NCBI RefSeq assembly: GCF_001591645.1
Contig: NZ_BCVH01000007.1
Coordinates: forward strand, 146,520-210,519
Source of the DNA: Robertmurraya korlensis NBRC 107688
GTDB taxonomy: Bacteria; Bacillota; Bacilli; Bacillales; Cytobacillaceae
Direction of reading: 5' to 3'
DNA: 64,000 nucleotides
Shown here: in pieces, positions 27,314-36,599 of the stretch
How positions within the stretch are numbered: position 1 is the stretch's first letter
Layout: the number at the start of each line of letters is the position of its first letter
Translations under genes and position numbers: made by a program
Notes under the pieces: model-generated
Database searches by the model: none
Seen by the model: the letters and a program-made list of their open reading frames with translations, nothing else
Told to the model about the DNA's origin: nothing

Positions 27314-27928
27314 TTATTTGAAAATCCCAAATGGTTTGCCAACTGGAATAAATACTTTTCCAAAATGAGTGTTTAATACCGCAGCAGCTGAGCCATAAAA
27401 AGACATGATAGCAATGAGTAATTCTGAAATAGCCGCTACCTTATGGAAGAATTCAGGTGCCACCCCAAGAGTGGATAAAGACAGACCGATGAACAAGAAA
27501 TCAATAAGAACAAAAATGATAAATAGAACTTTATGTGTTTCCATCGCACCAATCGTCATATATAAGCTAAACAATAAATAGCCAATAAAGGCAATTCCAA
27601 GCTGCTTCGGATCAACTGTAAGTGCTGCATTTTCTCCAAAAACACCAAGGTTAATTAACCATGAAGCTCCTACACCGAACCAGAAAAGGGCAAATGCACC
27701 GAAAGCGGTTGTGCCGAATGTATTATTATGTTTGGCATCATTGATAGCAGCGAAAAGCTGTGCAAACCCACCTAGGAAAATCGCCCATGGTAAAACAAAG
27801 GAAACCCCGTCGGTCCAGCCAAGTTTTTGTGATGATGCAACCAAGGTTACCATAGCTAGTCCAAATAAACCTAAGGCAGAGGGATCAGCCGTAACGACTT
27901 GGATTTTTTGTGTTTGATTTTGATTCAT
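27314..27928 (-). CDS. GPR1/FUN34/YaaH (SatP) family acetate/succinate transporter
   Basis: 204 residues with six transmembrane helices. The N-terminal family motif NPxPLGL appears as DPSALGLFGLAM; GGFAQLFAAINDAKHNNTFGTTAF and a C-terminal SFYGSAAAVLN are also typical. Such channels or symporters move acetate, and succinate in E. coli SatP. AGGAGG precedes the ATG on the minus strand. It is monocistronic. The 286-base gap to 28215 shows only promoter-like AT-rich sequence. Confidence 0.92.
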   Translation of the reverse strand: MNQNQTQKIQVVTADPSALGLFGLAMVTLVASSQKLGWTDGVSFVLPWAIFLGGFAQLFAAINDAKHNNTFGTTAFGAFALFWFGVGASWLINLGVFGENAALTVDPKQLGIAFIGYLLFSLYMTIGAMETHKVLFIIFVLIDFLFIGLSLSTLGVAPEFFHKVAAISELLIAIMSFYGSAAAVLNTHFGKVFIPVGKPFGIFK

Positions 27929-28214
27929 GTTGAAATGTTCCTCCTAATTTAAAAACATACTTATATAAGATACAGAATTTAATCCAACACTTCAATGGAA
28001 AAAAGAATATGTAAGCGAAGTTTTCATCTTGACTTGTAAGAGAAAACATGAAGGAGGGACGTTTTTCGCTCCTCCACTAAGATACCTCTATTTTTTCTCT
28101 AAATTCTTCATTTTACCCATATGTATTCTAATGATGTTTTCTTTCTAGTCCTTATCTTTCCATATATAATAAGAGATACAAAAGAGGCAGGTAATAATCT
28201 GGGGGAGATTACAA

Positions 28215-28718
28215 ATGATAAACATTCGCTTACTTAATGAACACGATGCAATAGCATACAAAGAAAAGAGAATAGAAGCATTACAAATTCATCCTGAGGT
28301 ATTTAGCTCAAGTGTAGAGGAAGAATTGGATTATTCATTAGAAGTACATGCATCAAGACTTCGAGCTTCTAACGCGTATACATTTGGTGCTTTTGAGAAA
28401 GACAAACTTGTAGGAGTAGTTACACTTGTCATAGAAATGAAAAGAAAGCTCATGCATCGGTCAGATATATTTGCGATGTACGTAACTCCTGAAGTAAGAA
28501 GATTAGGTGTCGGGAAACAATTGATGGAGGCCGCAATCGCTCAGGCAAAAGAATTGGATGAGGTTGAACAGGTTTATCTAACGGTTTCAACAAATAACAC
28601 GGCAGCTAAAAAATTGTATGAGTCTGTTGGGTTTGAAATAATCGGAAGCGATCCTCGATCCATGAAAATCGGCAATAAATATATTGGAGAGGAGATGATG
28701 GCTCTCTATTTGAAGTAA
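28215..28718 (+). CDS. GNAT family N-acetyltransferase
   Basis: 167 residues with a complete GNAT fold. The acetyl-CoA loop is VRRLGVGKQLM, preceded by IFAMYVTPE, and the C-terminal part has LTVSTNNTAAKKLYESVGFEIIG. GGGGGA lies 8 bases upstream of ATG. It is monocistronic. Substrate cannot be predicted from sequence. Confidence 0.88.
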   Translation: MINIRLLNEHDAIAYKEKRIEALQIHPEVFSSSVEEELDYSLEVHASRLRASNAYTFGAFEKDKLVGVVTLVIEMKRKLMHRSDIFAMYVTPEVRRLGVGKQLMEAAIAQAKELDEVEQVYLTVSTNNTAAKKLYESVGFEIIGSDPRSMKIGNKYIGEEMMALYLK

Positions 28719-28749
28719 GAAAGCGAGGATTACTCGCTTTCATTTTTTT
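28719..28749 (+). terminator. Terminator after the GNAT gene
   Basis: A 9-bp stem (GAAAGCGAG with CTCGCTTTC), 5-base loop and ATTTTTTTATT tail. Confidence 0.9.
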
Positions 28750-28769
28750 ATTAAGCGCTTACAAGAGTA

Positions 28770-29474
28770 TTATGAAATAATACCCCTTCGAAACAATTCT
28801 CCAACTGCATGTGAGCGGTTGTTTGCTCCGAGCTTTTTTATTGCTGTTTTCACGTACTGCTTGACAGTCAATTCACTAATGTTCATAGAATCAGCCATTT
28901 CCTTGGTACTTTCCCCTTGTGAAATTCGTTTCATCACTTCTAATTCTCTTTTACTTAATAAAGTAGGAGTATCCGTTTCTACAGCACTCTGAAGATATTT
29001 ACCGATTAGTTTTCCGTATAAAGAAAGTGAAGATAGTATTTTCTCGTCGAAAACAACCCCTTCCTGAAATTCCGTTGAGCAAATGTATCCAACAACTACA
29101 GGGCCAAAACAAATGGGTACGACCAACATAGAATCTACATTTGAAGGAAAAACGTATCTACTGCTAATTTGTTTTAGGTGTTCAACACCCGAGCAATATT
29201 TTGCCTCGCGTTCTTTAATGGATGAGTGGATAATGGGGAGAGCACGAATATCGTCCCTGATCTCTCTGATATGTATGAGCTGTGTAGAAGTTAATTGGAT
29301 AATTCCTTCCCCTAAATACCCTAAAGGGGAGTAACGAAACAAGAAAGCATTTCTAGTTGGGAAAAGTTTTAAATAGATGTCGAGAATAAGATAAAGCTGT
29401 TCCTCATGACTAGCTTGAACTTCAAGCTTTCGAACATGTTCTAAAACGGAGTAATGGGTTGGTATAAAAATCAT
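28770..29474 (-). CDS. LuxR-type transcriptional regulator with GAF-like domain
   Basis: 234 residues. The N-terminal two thirds look like a GAF sensor (VDSMLVVPICFGPVVVGYICSTEF), and the C-terminus is a LuxR HTH (LSKRELEVMKRISQGESTKEMADSMNISELTVKQYVKTAIKKL in part). It is divergent from the esterase/Baeyer-Villiger operon and is its likely regulator. The AAGGAG abuts the ATG at 29474 directly, so the annotated start is doubtful; no better ATG, GTG or TTG lies near. Confidence 0.82.
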   Translation of the reverse strand: MIFIPTHYSVLEHVRKLEVQASHEEQLYLILDIYLKLFPTRNAFLFRYSPLGYLGEGIIQLTSTQLIHIREIRDDIRALPIIHSSIKEREAKYCSGVEHLKQISSRYVFPSNVDSMLVVPICFGPVVVGYICSTEFQEGVVFDEKILSSLSLYGKLIGKYLQSAVETDTPTLLSKRELEVMKRISQGESTKEMADSMNISELTVKQYVKTAIKKLGANNRSHAVGELFRRGIIS

Positions 29475-29606
29475 CTCCTTTTTAGGAAGTATCTATATCT
29501 AAAATTGGGAATATTCAAATTATACAGAAAATATTACGATAAAGGTAGCATATTAAGAAGGAATTTCTAAATATGTAAAAATACCTATTGGAGAGGAAGA
29601 TGTCAG

Positions 29607-30554
29607 ATGGCTAATTTAGATCCACAAGCAAAAGTTTACTTAGAAGCGTTCAATCAATTGCCTGCCCTTCACTCAATGGAAGCACAAGCAGTAAGAGATT
29701 TGTTTGCACTAGTACCACCAGTAGAAGTAGAACTTGCTCTGTTAGCAAGAGTTGAAGATAGATTAATATCAGTTGGAAATGATACAGAAATTAGTGTGCG
29801 AATTTATACACCAGAAGGAGAAGGTCCTTTTCCCCTTTTTGTTTATTACCACGGAGGTGGTTGGGTAATAGGGGACTTAGAAACAGCGGATGCTAGTTGC
29901 CGGATGTTAGCAAATAAGACAGAGCGAGTCGTTGTGTCAGTGGATTATCGTCTTGCTCCAGAATACAAGTTTCCAGTTCCAGTAGAAGATTCATATGCCG
30001 CGCTGAAATGGGTGAAAGAACATGCAACGGAAATAAATGGAAACGCTTCCAAAATGGTGGTTGGGGGTGACAGTGCCGGAGGAAATCTTTCAGCAGCCAT
30101 GACCCTCCTTTCTAAAGACGAGAAAGGGCCAGAGATTGAAGGTCAAATTTTAATATATCCAGTAACAAGCCTAACCTATGATACAAAGTCATATTTTGAG
30201 TTTCAACAAGGTTTTGGATTAGATCGGGACTTAATGATTTGGTTTGGAAACTATTATATTAACGGAGAAGAAGATACGAAAAATAAGCTTGCTGCTCCGT
30301 TAGAAGCTGAGGATGTATCTGGTCTCCCTCCTGCTTACGTGATAACGGCGGAATATGATGTGTTGCGAGATGAAGGGCAAGCCTATGCTGAAAAATTAAG
30401 AAAGGCAGGAGTTCAGGTTGAAACGATCTGTGAAGAAGGGCTTGTACATGGTTATTTTACGAATATGGCCGTTTTCCCAGACAGAATTAAAGCTTCCATC
30501 TCAAACATTGCTGAATTTTTAAATAAGATAAATAAAGAGGTTCGCCAGACATAA
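29607..30554 (+). CDS. Alpha/beta hydrolase, hormone-sensitive lipase (HSL) family esterase
   Basis: 315 residues. The HSL oxyanion motif HGGGW is at residues 82-86 and the nucleophile is Ser156 in GGDSAGGN; Asp in AEYDVLRDEG near 251 and His in LVHGY near 281 complete the triad. It precedes the Baeyer-Villiger monooxygenase by 20 bases. Esterase plus BVMO pairs convert a ketone to an ester or lactone and then hydrolyse it, so that role is inferred. Confidence 0.9.
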   Translation: MANLDPQAKVYLEAFNQLPALHSMEAQAVRDLFALVPPVEVELALLARVEDRLISVGNDTEISVRIYTPEGEGPFPLFVYYHGGGWVIGDLETADASCRMLANKTERVVVSVDYRLAPEYKFPVPVEDSYAALKWVKEHATEINGNASKMVVGGDSAGGNLSAAMTLLSKDEKGPEIEGQILIYPVTSLTYDTKSYFEFQQGFGLDRDLMIWFGNYYINGEEDTKNKLAAPLEAEDVSGLPPAYVITAEYDVLRDEGQAYAEKLRKAGVQVETICEEGLVHGYFTNMAVFPDRIKASISNIAEFLNKINKEVRQT

Positions 30555-30574
30555 AAAGAGTGGAGGGGAATGAA

Positions 30575-32197
30575 ATGAGTTCAACAAAACCATTTGATGC
30601 AGTCGTTGTAGGTGCAGGCTTTTCAGGATTGTATATGCTGTATCGATTAAGAGAAGCAGGGTTTTCAACAGCAGTATTCGAAGCCGGAGATGGTGTCGGA
30701 GGAACTTGGTATTGGAATCGTTACCCAGGTGCTCGATGTGACTCTGAGAGCATTTACTATAACTATACGTTTTCGGAAGAGTTATATAATGAATGGACAT
30801 GGACTTCGAGATATCCCGCTCAGCCAGAGATTTTACGTTATTTAAATTTTGTAGCAGATAAATTTGATCTTAAAAAGGACATCCAATTTAAGACACGGGT
30901 ACAGTCTGCTCACTATAACGAAGATACAAAGAAATGGGAGATACAACTTGATAACGGCACAAATGTGACAGCGAAGTACTTTATTACCGGGGTTGGATGC
31001 CTTTCTGCAGCGAACCTACCTAAATTCAATGGATTAGAAAACTTTAAAGGGGAATTCTACCATACCGGACATTGGCCACATGAGGGAGTAGACTTTAAAG
31101 GGAAGAGAGTGGGTATTATTGGAACTGGATCAAGTGGAGTCCAGGCAATCCCAGTAATTGCACAAGAAGCTGAACATCTAACTGTTTTTCAACGTACTCC
31201 TCAGTATAGTGCTCCTGCTAGAAATCACCCATATAGTGAAGAGTATTTAGAACAGGCAAAGAATAACTTTTTAGAAATCAAAAAGCAGATGAGAGAATCA
31301 GCAGGTGGTCAGCCGGCGATTCCACCAGATAAATCTGCATTAGAGGTTACGCCTGAAGAAAGACAAAAGGTCTATGAACACGCATGGGAAAATGGTGGGT
31401 TAGGGCTTTTTGCCGCTTATTATGATATAACGATAAACGAAGAGGCAAACGAGACGGTTGCCGAGTTTATCCGAGGGAAAATAAAAGAGATAGTCAAAGA
31501 TCCAGAAACGGCTAGTAAGCTTCTACCAAGCTATTATTATGGTACGAAACGTCCAATCATTGATACGAATTATTATGAGACGTTTAATAGGGATAATGTA
31601 TCTCTTGTGGACGTACGGAAGAATCCAATTGAGGAGATTACCACTTCAGGCGTGCGTACATCTGAAGAAGAGGTTGAATTGGATGCACTGGTCTTTGCGA
31701 CAGGCTACGATGGAATGACAGGGCCTCTTCTCAAGATTGACATTCGTGGGAAAGACGGTATTTCCCTGAAAGAGAAATGGAATGGGGGAGCTTCTACTCG
31801 TACGTACTTAGGAGTAGCTAACGCTGGTTTTCCTAATTTCTTTATGATTACTGGTCCTGAAAGTCCATCCGTATTAAGCAATATGCCTGTTTCGATTGAG
31901 CAGCATGTGGAATGGATTGGAGACTGCATCGAGCATTTTGAGAAGCAGGGTGTTGAAACGATTGAGGCAGCTGTTGAGGCTGAAGAATCTTGGAGCAAGC
32001 ATTGCCGAGAAGTAGCAGAAGCAACGCTCTTTACAAAAACGGATTCGTGGTACACAGGTGCTAACATACCTGGAAAACCGCGGGGATTCTTAATATATTT
32101 AGGTGGTGTCGGTGCTTACCGAAAAAAATGTGAGGAGATCGCAGCTAATGGGTACGAAGGTTTTACCATAACGTTAACGAACCAAACTGTTGGGTAG
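30575..32197 (+). CDS. Baeyer-Villiger monooxygenase (cyclohexanone monooxygenase-like)
   Basis: 540 residues, the size of cyclohexanone monooxygenase. The FAD Rossmann motif GAGFSG is at 13-18, the BVMO fingerprint FKGEFYHTGHWP at 157-168, and the NADPH Rossmann motif GTGSSG at 183-188. VGGTWYWNRYPGARCD is also highly typical. It inserts oxygen next to a carbonyl using NADPH and O2. ATG 30575 follows GGAGGGG; the in-frame GTG five codons upstream overlaps the SD. It is the second gene of a two-gene operon. Confidence 0.93.
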   Translation: MSSTKPFDAVVVGAGFSGLYMLYRLREAGFSTAVFEAGDGVGGTWYWNRYPGARCDSESIYYNYTFSEELYNEWTWTSRYPAQPEILRYLNFVADKFDLKKDIQFKTRVQSAHYNEDTKKWEIQLDNGTNVTAKYFITGVGCLSAANLPKFNGLENFKGEFYHTGHWPHEGVDFKGKRVGIIGTGSSGVQAIPVIAQEAEHLTVFQRTPQYSAPARNHPYSEEYLEQAKNNFLEIKKQMRESAGGQPAIPPDKSALEVTPEERQKVYEHAWENGGLGLFAAYYDITINEEANETVAEFIRGKIKEIVKDPETASKLLPSYYYGTKRPIIDTNYYETFNRDNVSLVDVRKNPIEEITTSGVRTSEEEVELDALVFATGYDGMTGPLLKIDIRGKDGISLKEKWNGGASTRTYLGVANAGFPNFFMITGPESPSVLSNMPVSIEQHVEWIGDCIEHFEKQGVETIEAAVEAEESWSKHCREVAEATLFTKTDSWYTGANIPGKPRGFLIYLGGVGAYRKKCEEIAANGYEGFTITLTNQTVG

Positions 32198-32204
32198 TGC
32201 GAAA

Positions 32205-32243
32205 AAGAAGAGATTAAGAAACACATAATCTCTTCTTTTTTAG
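32205..32243 (+). terminator. Terminator of the esterase/BVMO operon
   Basis: A 12-bp stem (AAGAAGAGATTA with TAATCTCTTCTT), 9-base loop and TTTTAG tail. Confidence 0.88.
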
Positions 32244-32305
32244 TAGGGAAATAGTTTTTTCCTGTCGAATTAGAAGGTATAGTAGGAATCAAGGAGGCAA
32301 TCTAA

Positions 32306-32893
32306 ATGCAAATACTACTAATACGACATGGACAATCAGAGGCTGACTTACTTCATGTACACGAAGGAAGCGCAGATTACCCATTGACAGAAGAGGGAAT
32401 TAGACAATCGGTAAAGATGGCGGTCCGGGTAAAAAGGGAATTCCCACCTCAAATGATATGGGCAAGTACATATAAGAGGGCAGCCAAAACGGCATCCATT
32501 TTAGCTGACGCAATAGGTTGTCCAATTGAATATGTTTATGAGCTGCGTGAGCATGACAATGGGGAAATGGCAGGAAAGCCACTTGATGAGATTCCTTTTC
32601 CCTGGCACCTGCTACCTCATGAAAAGTTTGGTGGATATGGGGAATCAGCAATGGAATTTCGAGCTAGAGGAGAACAAGTCTTTTCACAAATTCTGGCGGC
32701 TAGTAAAGAGTATAATCGTATTGCCATTGTTACACATGGAGGAATGATTTCAAGAATCCTTGAGAGCTTCTTGAATGTCCCCTTTGCACAAAAATCTTTT
32801 TTTAAGACAGATGATACCGGGATTCATCTATTAGAGATCACCGAAAATGGCAAACTCGTGTTGTTTGCGAATAGTTCTTTACACATAAAGTAG
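32306..32893 (+). CDS. Histidine phosphatase family protein
   Basis: 195 residues of the phosphoglycerate mutase-like superfamily. The phosphate-accepting His is in LLIRHGQSEAD; the second His is in VTHGGMISRILE. The proton-donor Glu is in ELREHDNGEMAG. Members are phosphatases for sugar phosphates, nucleotides or cobalamin intermediates; the substrate here cannot be assigned. AAGGAGG precedes the ATG. The downstream gap has no clear terminator. Confidence 0.88.
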   Translation: MQILLIRHGQSEADLLHVHEGSADYPLTEEGIRQSVKMAVRVKREFPPQMIWASTYKRAAKTASILADAIGCPIEYVYELREHDNGEMAGKPLDEIPFPWHLLPHEKFGGYGESAMEFRARGEQVFSQILAASKEYNRIAIVTHGGMISRILESFLNVPFAQKSFFKTDDTGIHLLEITENGKLVLFANSSLHIK

Positions 32894-33003
32894 AGAGATT
32901 CGAAAGGGTGCTTTTTGGAACTCTTTTTTCCTATTACCTCCGAGCCTTTCATCGTATAATGAATCTATGATGTAGCTTTGAAAGAAATAGCGGAGTGATG
33001 GAA

Positions 33004-33534
33004 ATGCAATATAAAAAGATACATATTATCGGTTCTGTCGGGAGTGGCAAAACAACTCTTGCTAGAAAACTATCAAAAGATTTACATATACCGCATTACG
33101 AATTAGATAATGTTGTATGGAAAAGATTTCAGACAGGTGATGTAAGGAGATCTGAAAGAGATAGAGATGCTTACTTAATGAATATTGTAAATAGTCATTC
33201 TTGGGTGAATGAAGGGGTTCATTACCAGTGGGTGACTGAAAGCTTTGTTGAGGCAGAGCTAATCATTTTTTTAGATACTCGGTATTCCAAGCGTACTTAT
33301 AGAATCATCAAAAGATTTTTCCTTCAGCAACTAGGGATTGAAAAATGCAATTACAAGCCTTCCTTCTCAATGTTCATGCGAATGTTTCGGTGGAATACAT
33401 ATTTTGAAAAAGTTAGTAAACGAGAGATTATCGAGCTATTAAAAAAATTCGATGACAAAGTGATAATCATTCGAGATAGCACTGAATTACAAACTTATTT
33501 AACGAAGATGGAACAGAGGGAGGATATGGTGTAA
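33004..33534 (+). CDS. P-loop kinase-like protein (topology modulation/FlaR type)
   Basis: 176 residues. Walker A is GSVGSGKTT near residue 10; HYELDNVVWKRF and VNEGVHYQWV match the adenylate-kinase-like FlaR/topology modulation family. A similar protein is at 49170-49679. ATG 33004 (AGCGGAG 8 bases upstream) is preferred over GTG 32995. It forms a tight operon with the peptidase E-like and GNAT genes that follow. The true substrate is unknown. Confidence 0.8.
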   Translation: MQYKKIHIIGSVGSGKTTLARKLSKDLHIPHYELDNVVWKRFQTGDVRRSERDRDAYLMNIVNSHSWVNEGVHYQWVTESFVEAELIIFLDTRYSKRTYRIIKRFFLQQLGIEKCNYKPSFSMFMRMFRWNTYFEKVSKREIIELLKKFDDKVIIIRDSTELQTYLTKMEQREDMV

Positions 33535-34173
33535 ATGTTAGTCCTACTCAGTGAAATCAATAATCCCCTTAATCCATCATTAGTTTTTCGACTAAGAGAA
33601 CTAATAGGTGAGGGTTCGTTTACTCTAGGGTATATTCCTTCACAAACGGATAGGGATCGAATCTATTTTAATAAAAGTAAAGATTTTTTTACGTCAATTG
33701 GAATTAATAATTTCGTATACTTTGATGTGGATGAGGAATACGATGAGCGTCATATCGATCAGTTGTTATGTTGTGACGGAGTGTACCTATCAGGGGGAAA
33801 TACGTTTTCTTTCTTAAATCGATTAAAAGAGCGCGGCTTACTTGAAAAAATCCGACAAATGGTGGAAGCAGGGAAACTTCTAATAGGAGTAAGTGCTGGT
33901 GCCATCATAATGTCTGACACGATTAACATGGCAGAATATATTGATCAAAATGCCGTTGGATTGGAAGATTTACATGCTTTACAATTGGCACCATTTGAGT
34001 TTATGCCGCATTGGGTGAAGCACCAATCACAACTAGGGAAACTTCAAGAATACTCGGCTCGCACGGGAAAAAAGATTTACGCTTGTTATGATGGAGATGG
34101 AATAATTATCACTGCTGGTGAAATCAATGGGTATGGGAGTATTGTAGAAATAGGTGTGAGGGAGAAACATTAG
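33535..34173 (+). CDS. Peptidase E-like protein (S51 family)
   Basis: 212 residues. The S51 nucleophile is Ser120 in GVSAGAI, and VYLSGGNTFSFLNRL is the family-typical loop. DipeptidaseE-like enzymes cleave Asp-X dipeptides; close relatives include cyanophycinase. The start codon directly follows the stop of the P-loop gene and the end overlaps the GNAT start by one base, so three products are translated together. Confidence 0.88.
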   Translation: MLVLLSEINNPLNPSLVFRLRELIGEGSFTLGYIPSQTDRDRIYFNKSKDFFTSIGINNFVYFDVDEEYDERHIDQLLCCDGVYLSGGNTFSFLNRLKERGLLEKIRQMVEAGKLLIGVSAGAIIMSDTINMAEYIDQNAVGLEDLHALQLAPFEFMPHWVKHQSQLGKLQEYSARTGKKIYACYDGDGIIITAGEINGYGSIVEIGVREKH

Positions 34174-34649
34174 TGGAATTTAGAGAAACACAGATTAGAA
34201 AATTGGATGTTACAAACAAAGAAGTAGCTGAAATCCTATTAAAGCTACAAGTCCCTTCATACATGGTGGAGGCAAAGTTGATTAATTTTTATGATATTCC
34301 TCCGCTTAAGGATACAGTGGAAACTCTTCAGAATTGTGGAGAGGAGTTTTTTGGCTATTTTATTGACGATGATCTTTGTGGTGCTATAGCTTACAAAATG
34401 GAAGAAAAGACATTGGATATACACAGGTTAATAGTTCAACCCAATCATTTTAGAAAAGGGATAGCCAATCAGCTTCTAAGCTTCATTGAAGAGCAAGTGG
34501 AGGGCATTGACACGATCATTGTTTCAACAGGATCTGAGAATAAACCAGCTGTTGAGTTTTATCTGAATAAGGGGTTTACTATTGAGAAATTGGTACAAGT
34601 GAATGAGCAGTTGTCACTAACATGTTTTGAAAAAAAGATTGCCAGGTAG
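34173..34649 (+). CDS. GNAT family N-acetyltransferase
   Basis: 158 residues. The acetyl-CoA region is IVQPNHFRKGIANQLLSFIE and the end is STGSENKPAVEFYLNKGF. The GTG start overlaps the preceding TAG by one base, with GAGGGAGA upstream. Third gene of the small operon. Substrate unknown. Confidence 0.85.
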   Translation: MEFRETQIRKLDVTNKEVAEILLKLQVPSYMVEAKLINFYDIPPLKDTVETLQNCGEEFFGYFIDDDLCGAIAYKMEEKTLDIHRLIVQPNHFRKGIANQLLSFIEEQVEGIDTIIVSTGSENKPAVEFYLNKGFTIEKLVQVNEQLSLTCFEKKIAR

Positions 34650-34672
34650 CTATTTCTACCTGGCAGTTTTGG
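34640..34672 (+). terminator. Terminator of the 33004-34649 operon
   Basis: A 10-bp stem (TGCCAGGTAG with CTACCTGGCA), 6-base loop and GTTTTGG tail. Confidence 0.7.
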
Positions 34673-34696
34673 TCTAGGTTATTAAACCTAGGTTCT

Positions 34697-35674
34697 TTAT
34701 GAAAATGTCTCTTTTTTAACATTTATGCTTGGTTTAGGGCTTTTTTTCGATAAAAAGCTATGCAAAAGCATGCCGAACATGACGATAAATAGTCCGATTG
34801 TTGCAAGTGTACTCGGTAATGGGGTGGATAAAAGGATGACTTCCCCCACAATGACAAAAATGACTTGAGTCGACTGTGTTGCTTCGACCGCTGCGAGCTT
34901 GTCGTGGTTATCTCTTACACGATCGGTAGCGATGAAGAATAATGTCGTGGCAATCACTCCAGAGGAAATGGCAACAATGAATGACTGTACTATTTGATCG
35001 GTTGATGGCGGCCCAACTTGAACATATCCAACTCCAGCAAGCAGTAGCCAGAATGGAAGACTCGCCAGGGTCATACCAAATACCCGCTGAAAAGTATCCA
35101 ATTTCCCACCACAAATATCCATCATTTTTCTATTACCCAGTGGGTAACAAAAAGCCGCCACGAGGACAGGAAAAGTGCTTGCTATTACAACCTCGAAGGT
35201 TAAACTTTGAGCGTGCTGCCATTGTATCAGTACAACACCTATTAGAATGAAAAACGAAATGAATAAGGCCTGTATCGGAATTTGCTGTCGAACCTTGATT
35301 GGACCATTCTTTGACTCCACCGTTTTATAAAACAGTGGACCCAGAAATACCCCGGCCACAATGGTAAGTGGCCAAGTACCAGCAACGAGCCAGCCGGGAC
35401 CAAATGCGGCAGCAAAGGTTATAGGCGCATAAAATAATACAAAGCCTACAAAGCTCCAAAAAATCCAGGGAAGAGGATTGGAAACCATCTCCTGCCACAT
35501 ATGTTTTAGATTTCTTCTAAACATTACAATGATTAATAAAAAGGGTACCATAAAAATGTATCGTAACGAGGAACTCCATAGCCAACTGCCTCCAGATAGC
35601 TCCATCGATCGATTCAATATAAATGTGACAGCAAAAAACAACGAAGCTAAAATCCCTAATGTAATTTCTTTCAT
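34697..35674 (-). CDS. EmrE-type multidrug resistance efflux family transporter
   Basis: 325 residues with ten hydrophobic helices, built as a DMT-like duplicated transporter. The start MKEITLGILASLFFAVTFILNRSMEL and SSLRYIFMVPF fit the multidrug resistance efflux transporter family (EmrE-like, PF13536). ATG 35674 follows GAGAGGA by 9 bases; the open frame begins earlier at a TTG without SD. It is monocistronic. Substrates cannot be predicted. Confidence 0.82.
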   Translation of the reverse strand: MKEITLGILASLFFAVTFILNRSMELSGGSWLWSSSLRYIFMVPFLLIIVMFRRNLKHMWQEMVSNPLPWIFWSFVGFVLFYAPITFAAAFGPGWLVAGTWPLTIVAGVFLGPLFYKTVESKNGPIKVRQQIPIQALFISFFILIGVVLIQWQHAQSLTFEVVIASTFPVLVAAFCYPLGNRKMMDICGGKLDTFQRVFGMTLASLPFWLLLAGVGYVQVGPPSTDQIVQSFIVAISSGVIATTLFFIATDRVRDNHDKLAAVEATQSTQVIFVIVGEVILLSTPLPSTLATIGLFIVMFGMLLHSFLSKKSPKPSINVKKETFS

Positions 35675-35903
35675 ATGTGCACATCCTCTCAAACATTAAC
35701 CACATTATAATATATAATTCTTATATAATACCATAACATTCCAAATTTTTGGAGAATTCACTTTCCCAAGTGGTTAATGGTAAATTTAAAAAAGGGATGT
35801 TATATGTACAAGTTTCTCTTTAAGTTTATACACATATGATGGTTGGTGAGTAAACCATTTATGTTTGCTAGGTATACATAATTGCAGAAGGTGGAAGGTT
35901 CAG

Positions 35904-36341
35904 ATGGAAATTTTGGTCTTCGGTCAGAAGGTTACTAATCTTGGGTATAAGACGAGAGTTGGTGTGTATGGCATCATTCTCAATGAAAATAGGGATCAAA
36001 TTTTGCTTATCCGTACGATTCGTGGAGGGTACTTTTTACCTGGTGGAGGGATTGAGGAAACAGAGAATCATGAGGAGTGCCTACATAGAGAAATGCTCGA
36101 GGAGACAGGATTTCTCGTAGTAGTGGGGGAGTACCTTGGGCAGGCTAAAAAATATCATCTTGCAATGGGGAAAAATCCAACCTTGAGCCATGCGCATTTT
36201 TACTTCGCTACACTTTGTGAAAAGGTGCAAGAGCCGATTGAGATGGATGAGGAACCTATATGGGTGACTATAGATAAAGCAGAAGAATTATTATTTCATG
36301 AACATCAAGTATGGGGAGTAAAGCAGGCAATTAATAAATAG
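35904..36341 (+). CDS. NUDIX hydrolase
   Basis: 145 residues with a complete Nudix box (GGGIEETENHEECLHREMLEETGF, shown only by its key G, REMLEE and G residues) near position 48-70. It hydrolyses a nucleoside diphosphate linked to another moiety. ATG 35904 has GGTGGAAGG upstream; the longer open frame has no SD. Monocistronic with a hairpin after it. Confidence 0.85.
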   Translation: MEILVFGQKVTNLGYKTRVGVYGIILNENRDQILLIRTIRGGYFLPGGGIEETENHEECLHREMLEETGFLVVVGEYLGQAKKYHLAMGKNPTLSHAHFYFATLCEKVQEPIEMDEEPIWVTIDKAEELLFHEHQVWGVKQAINK

Positions 36342-36347
36342 AAGAAA

Positions 36348-36372
36348 AAGACTGCTTTTAACAGTCTTCTCC
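36348..36372 (+). terminator. Terminator-like hairpin after the NUDIX gene
   Basis: A 7-bp stem (AAGACTG with CAGTCTT), 7-base loop and a weak CTCC tail. Confidence 0.4.
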
Positions 36373-36387
36373 AGTGTAGATTTTTAG

Positions 36388-36528
36388 TTAGCTTTGTTTT
36401 TGATTATTATGAATGGGTACATTCTTCGGTGATTTTGGGAAGCCTTGTTTTCCCTTTCCAGGTCCTGTTAGTGTGTTTCTCTCATCCAGAACTTTTCCGC
36501 TATATTCAATAGGTCTTTCATCTGCCAT
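36388..36528 (-). CDS. 46-residue small hydrophilic protein
   Basis: The minus strand encodes a peptide beginning MADERPIEYSGKVLDERN and ending IHNNQKQS, with GPGKGKQGFPKSP in the middle. GGGAGGTG lies 7 bases before the ATG, a near-perfect SD. It is basic, polar, Gly/Pro/Lys-rich and without a membrane segment, resembling minor spore or stress proteins of Bacillus in style. I recognise no specific family. Confidence 0.6.
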   Translation of the reverse strand: MADERPIEYSGKVLDERNTLTGPGKGKQGFPKSPKNVPIHNNQKQS

Positions 36529-36599
36529 TATTTTCACCTCCCATTATAGGGTGAGTGATTATGGTTGTTTAGATACATACTTTTCGAGTTATTAATTTC

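Noticed and set aside
29474..29500. Upstream start for the LuxR/GAF gene
   Set aside because: In-frame stops (TAG) lie just upstream and no start codon is present between them and 29474.
35803..35838. 11-codon ORF MYKFLFKFIHI as a leader peptide before the NUDIX gene
   Set aside because: The SD is weak and no terminator or complementary segment lies between it and the NUDIX gene.
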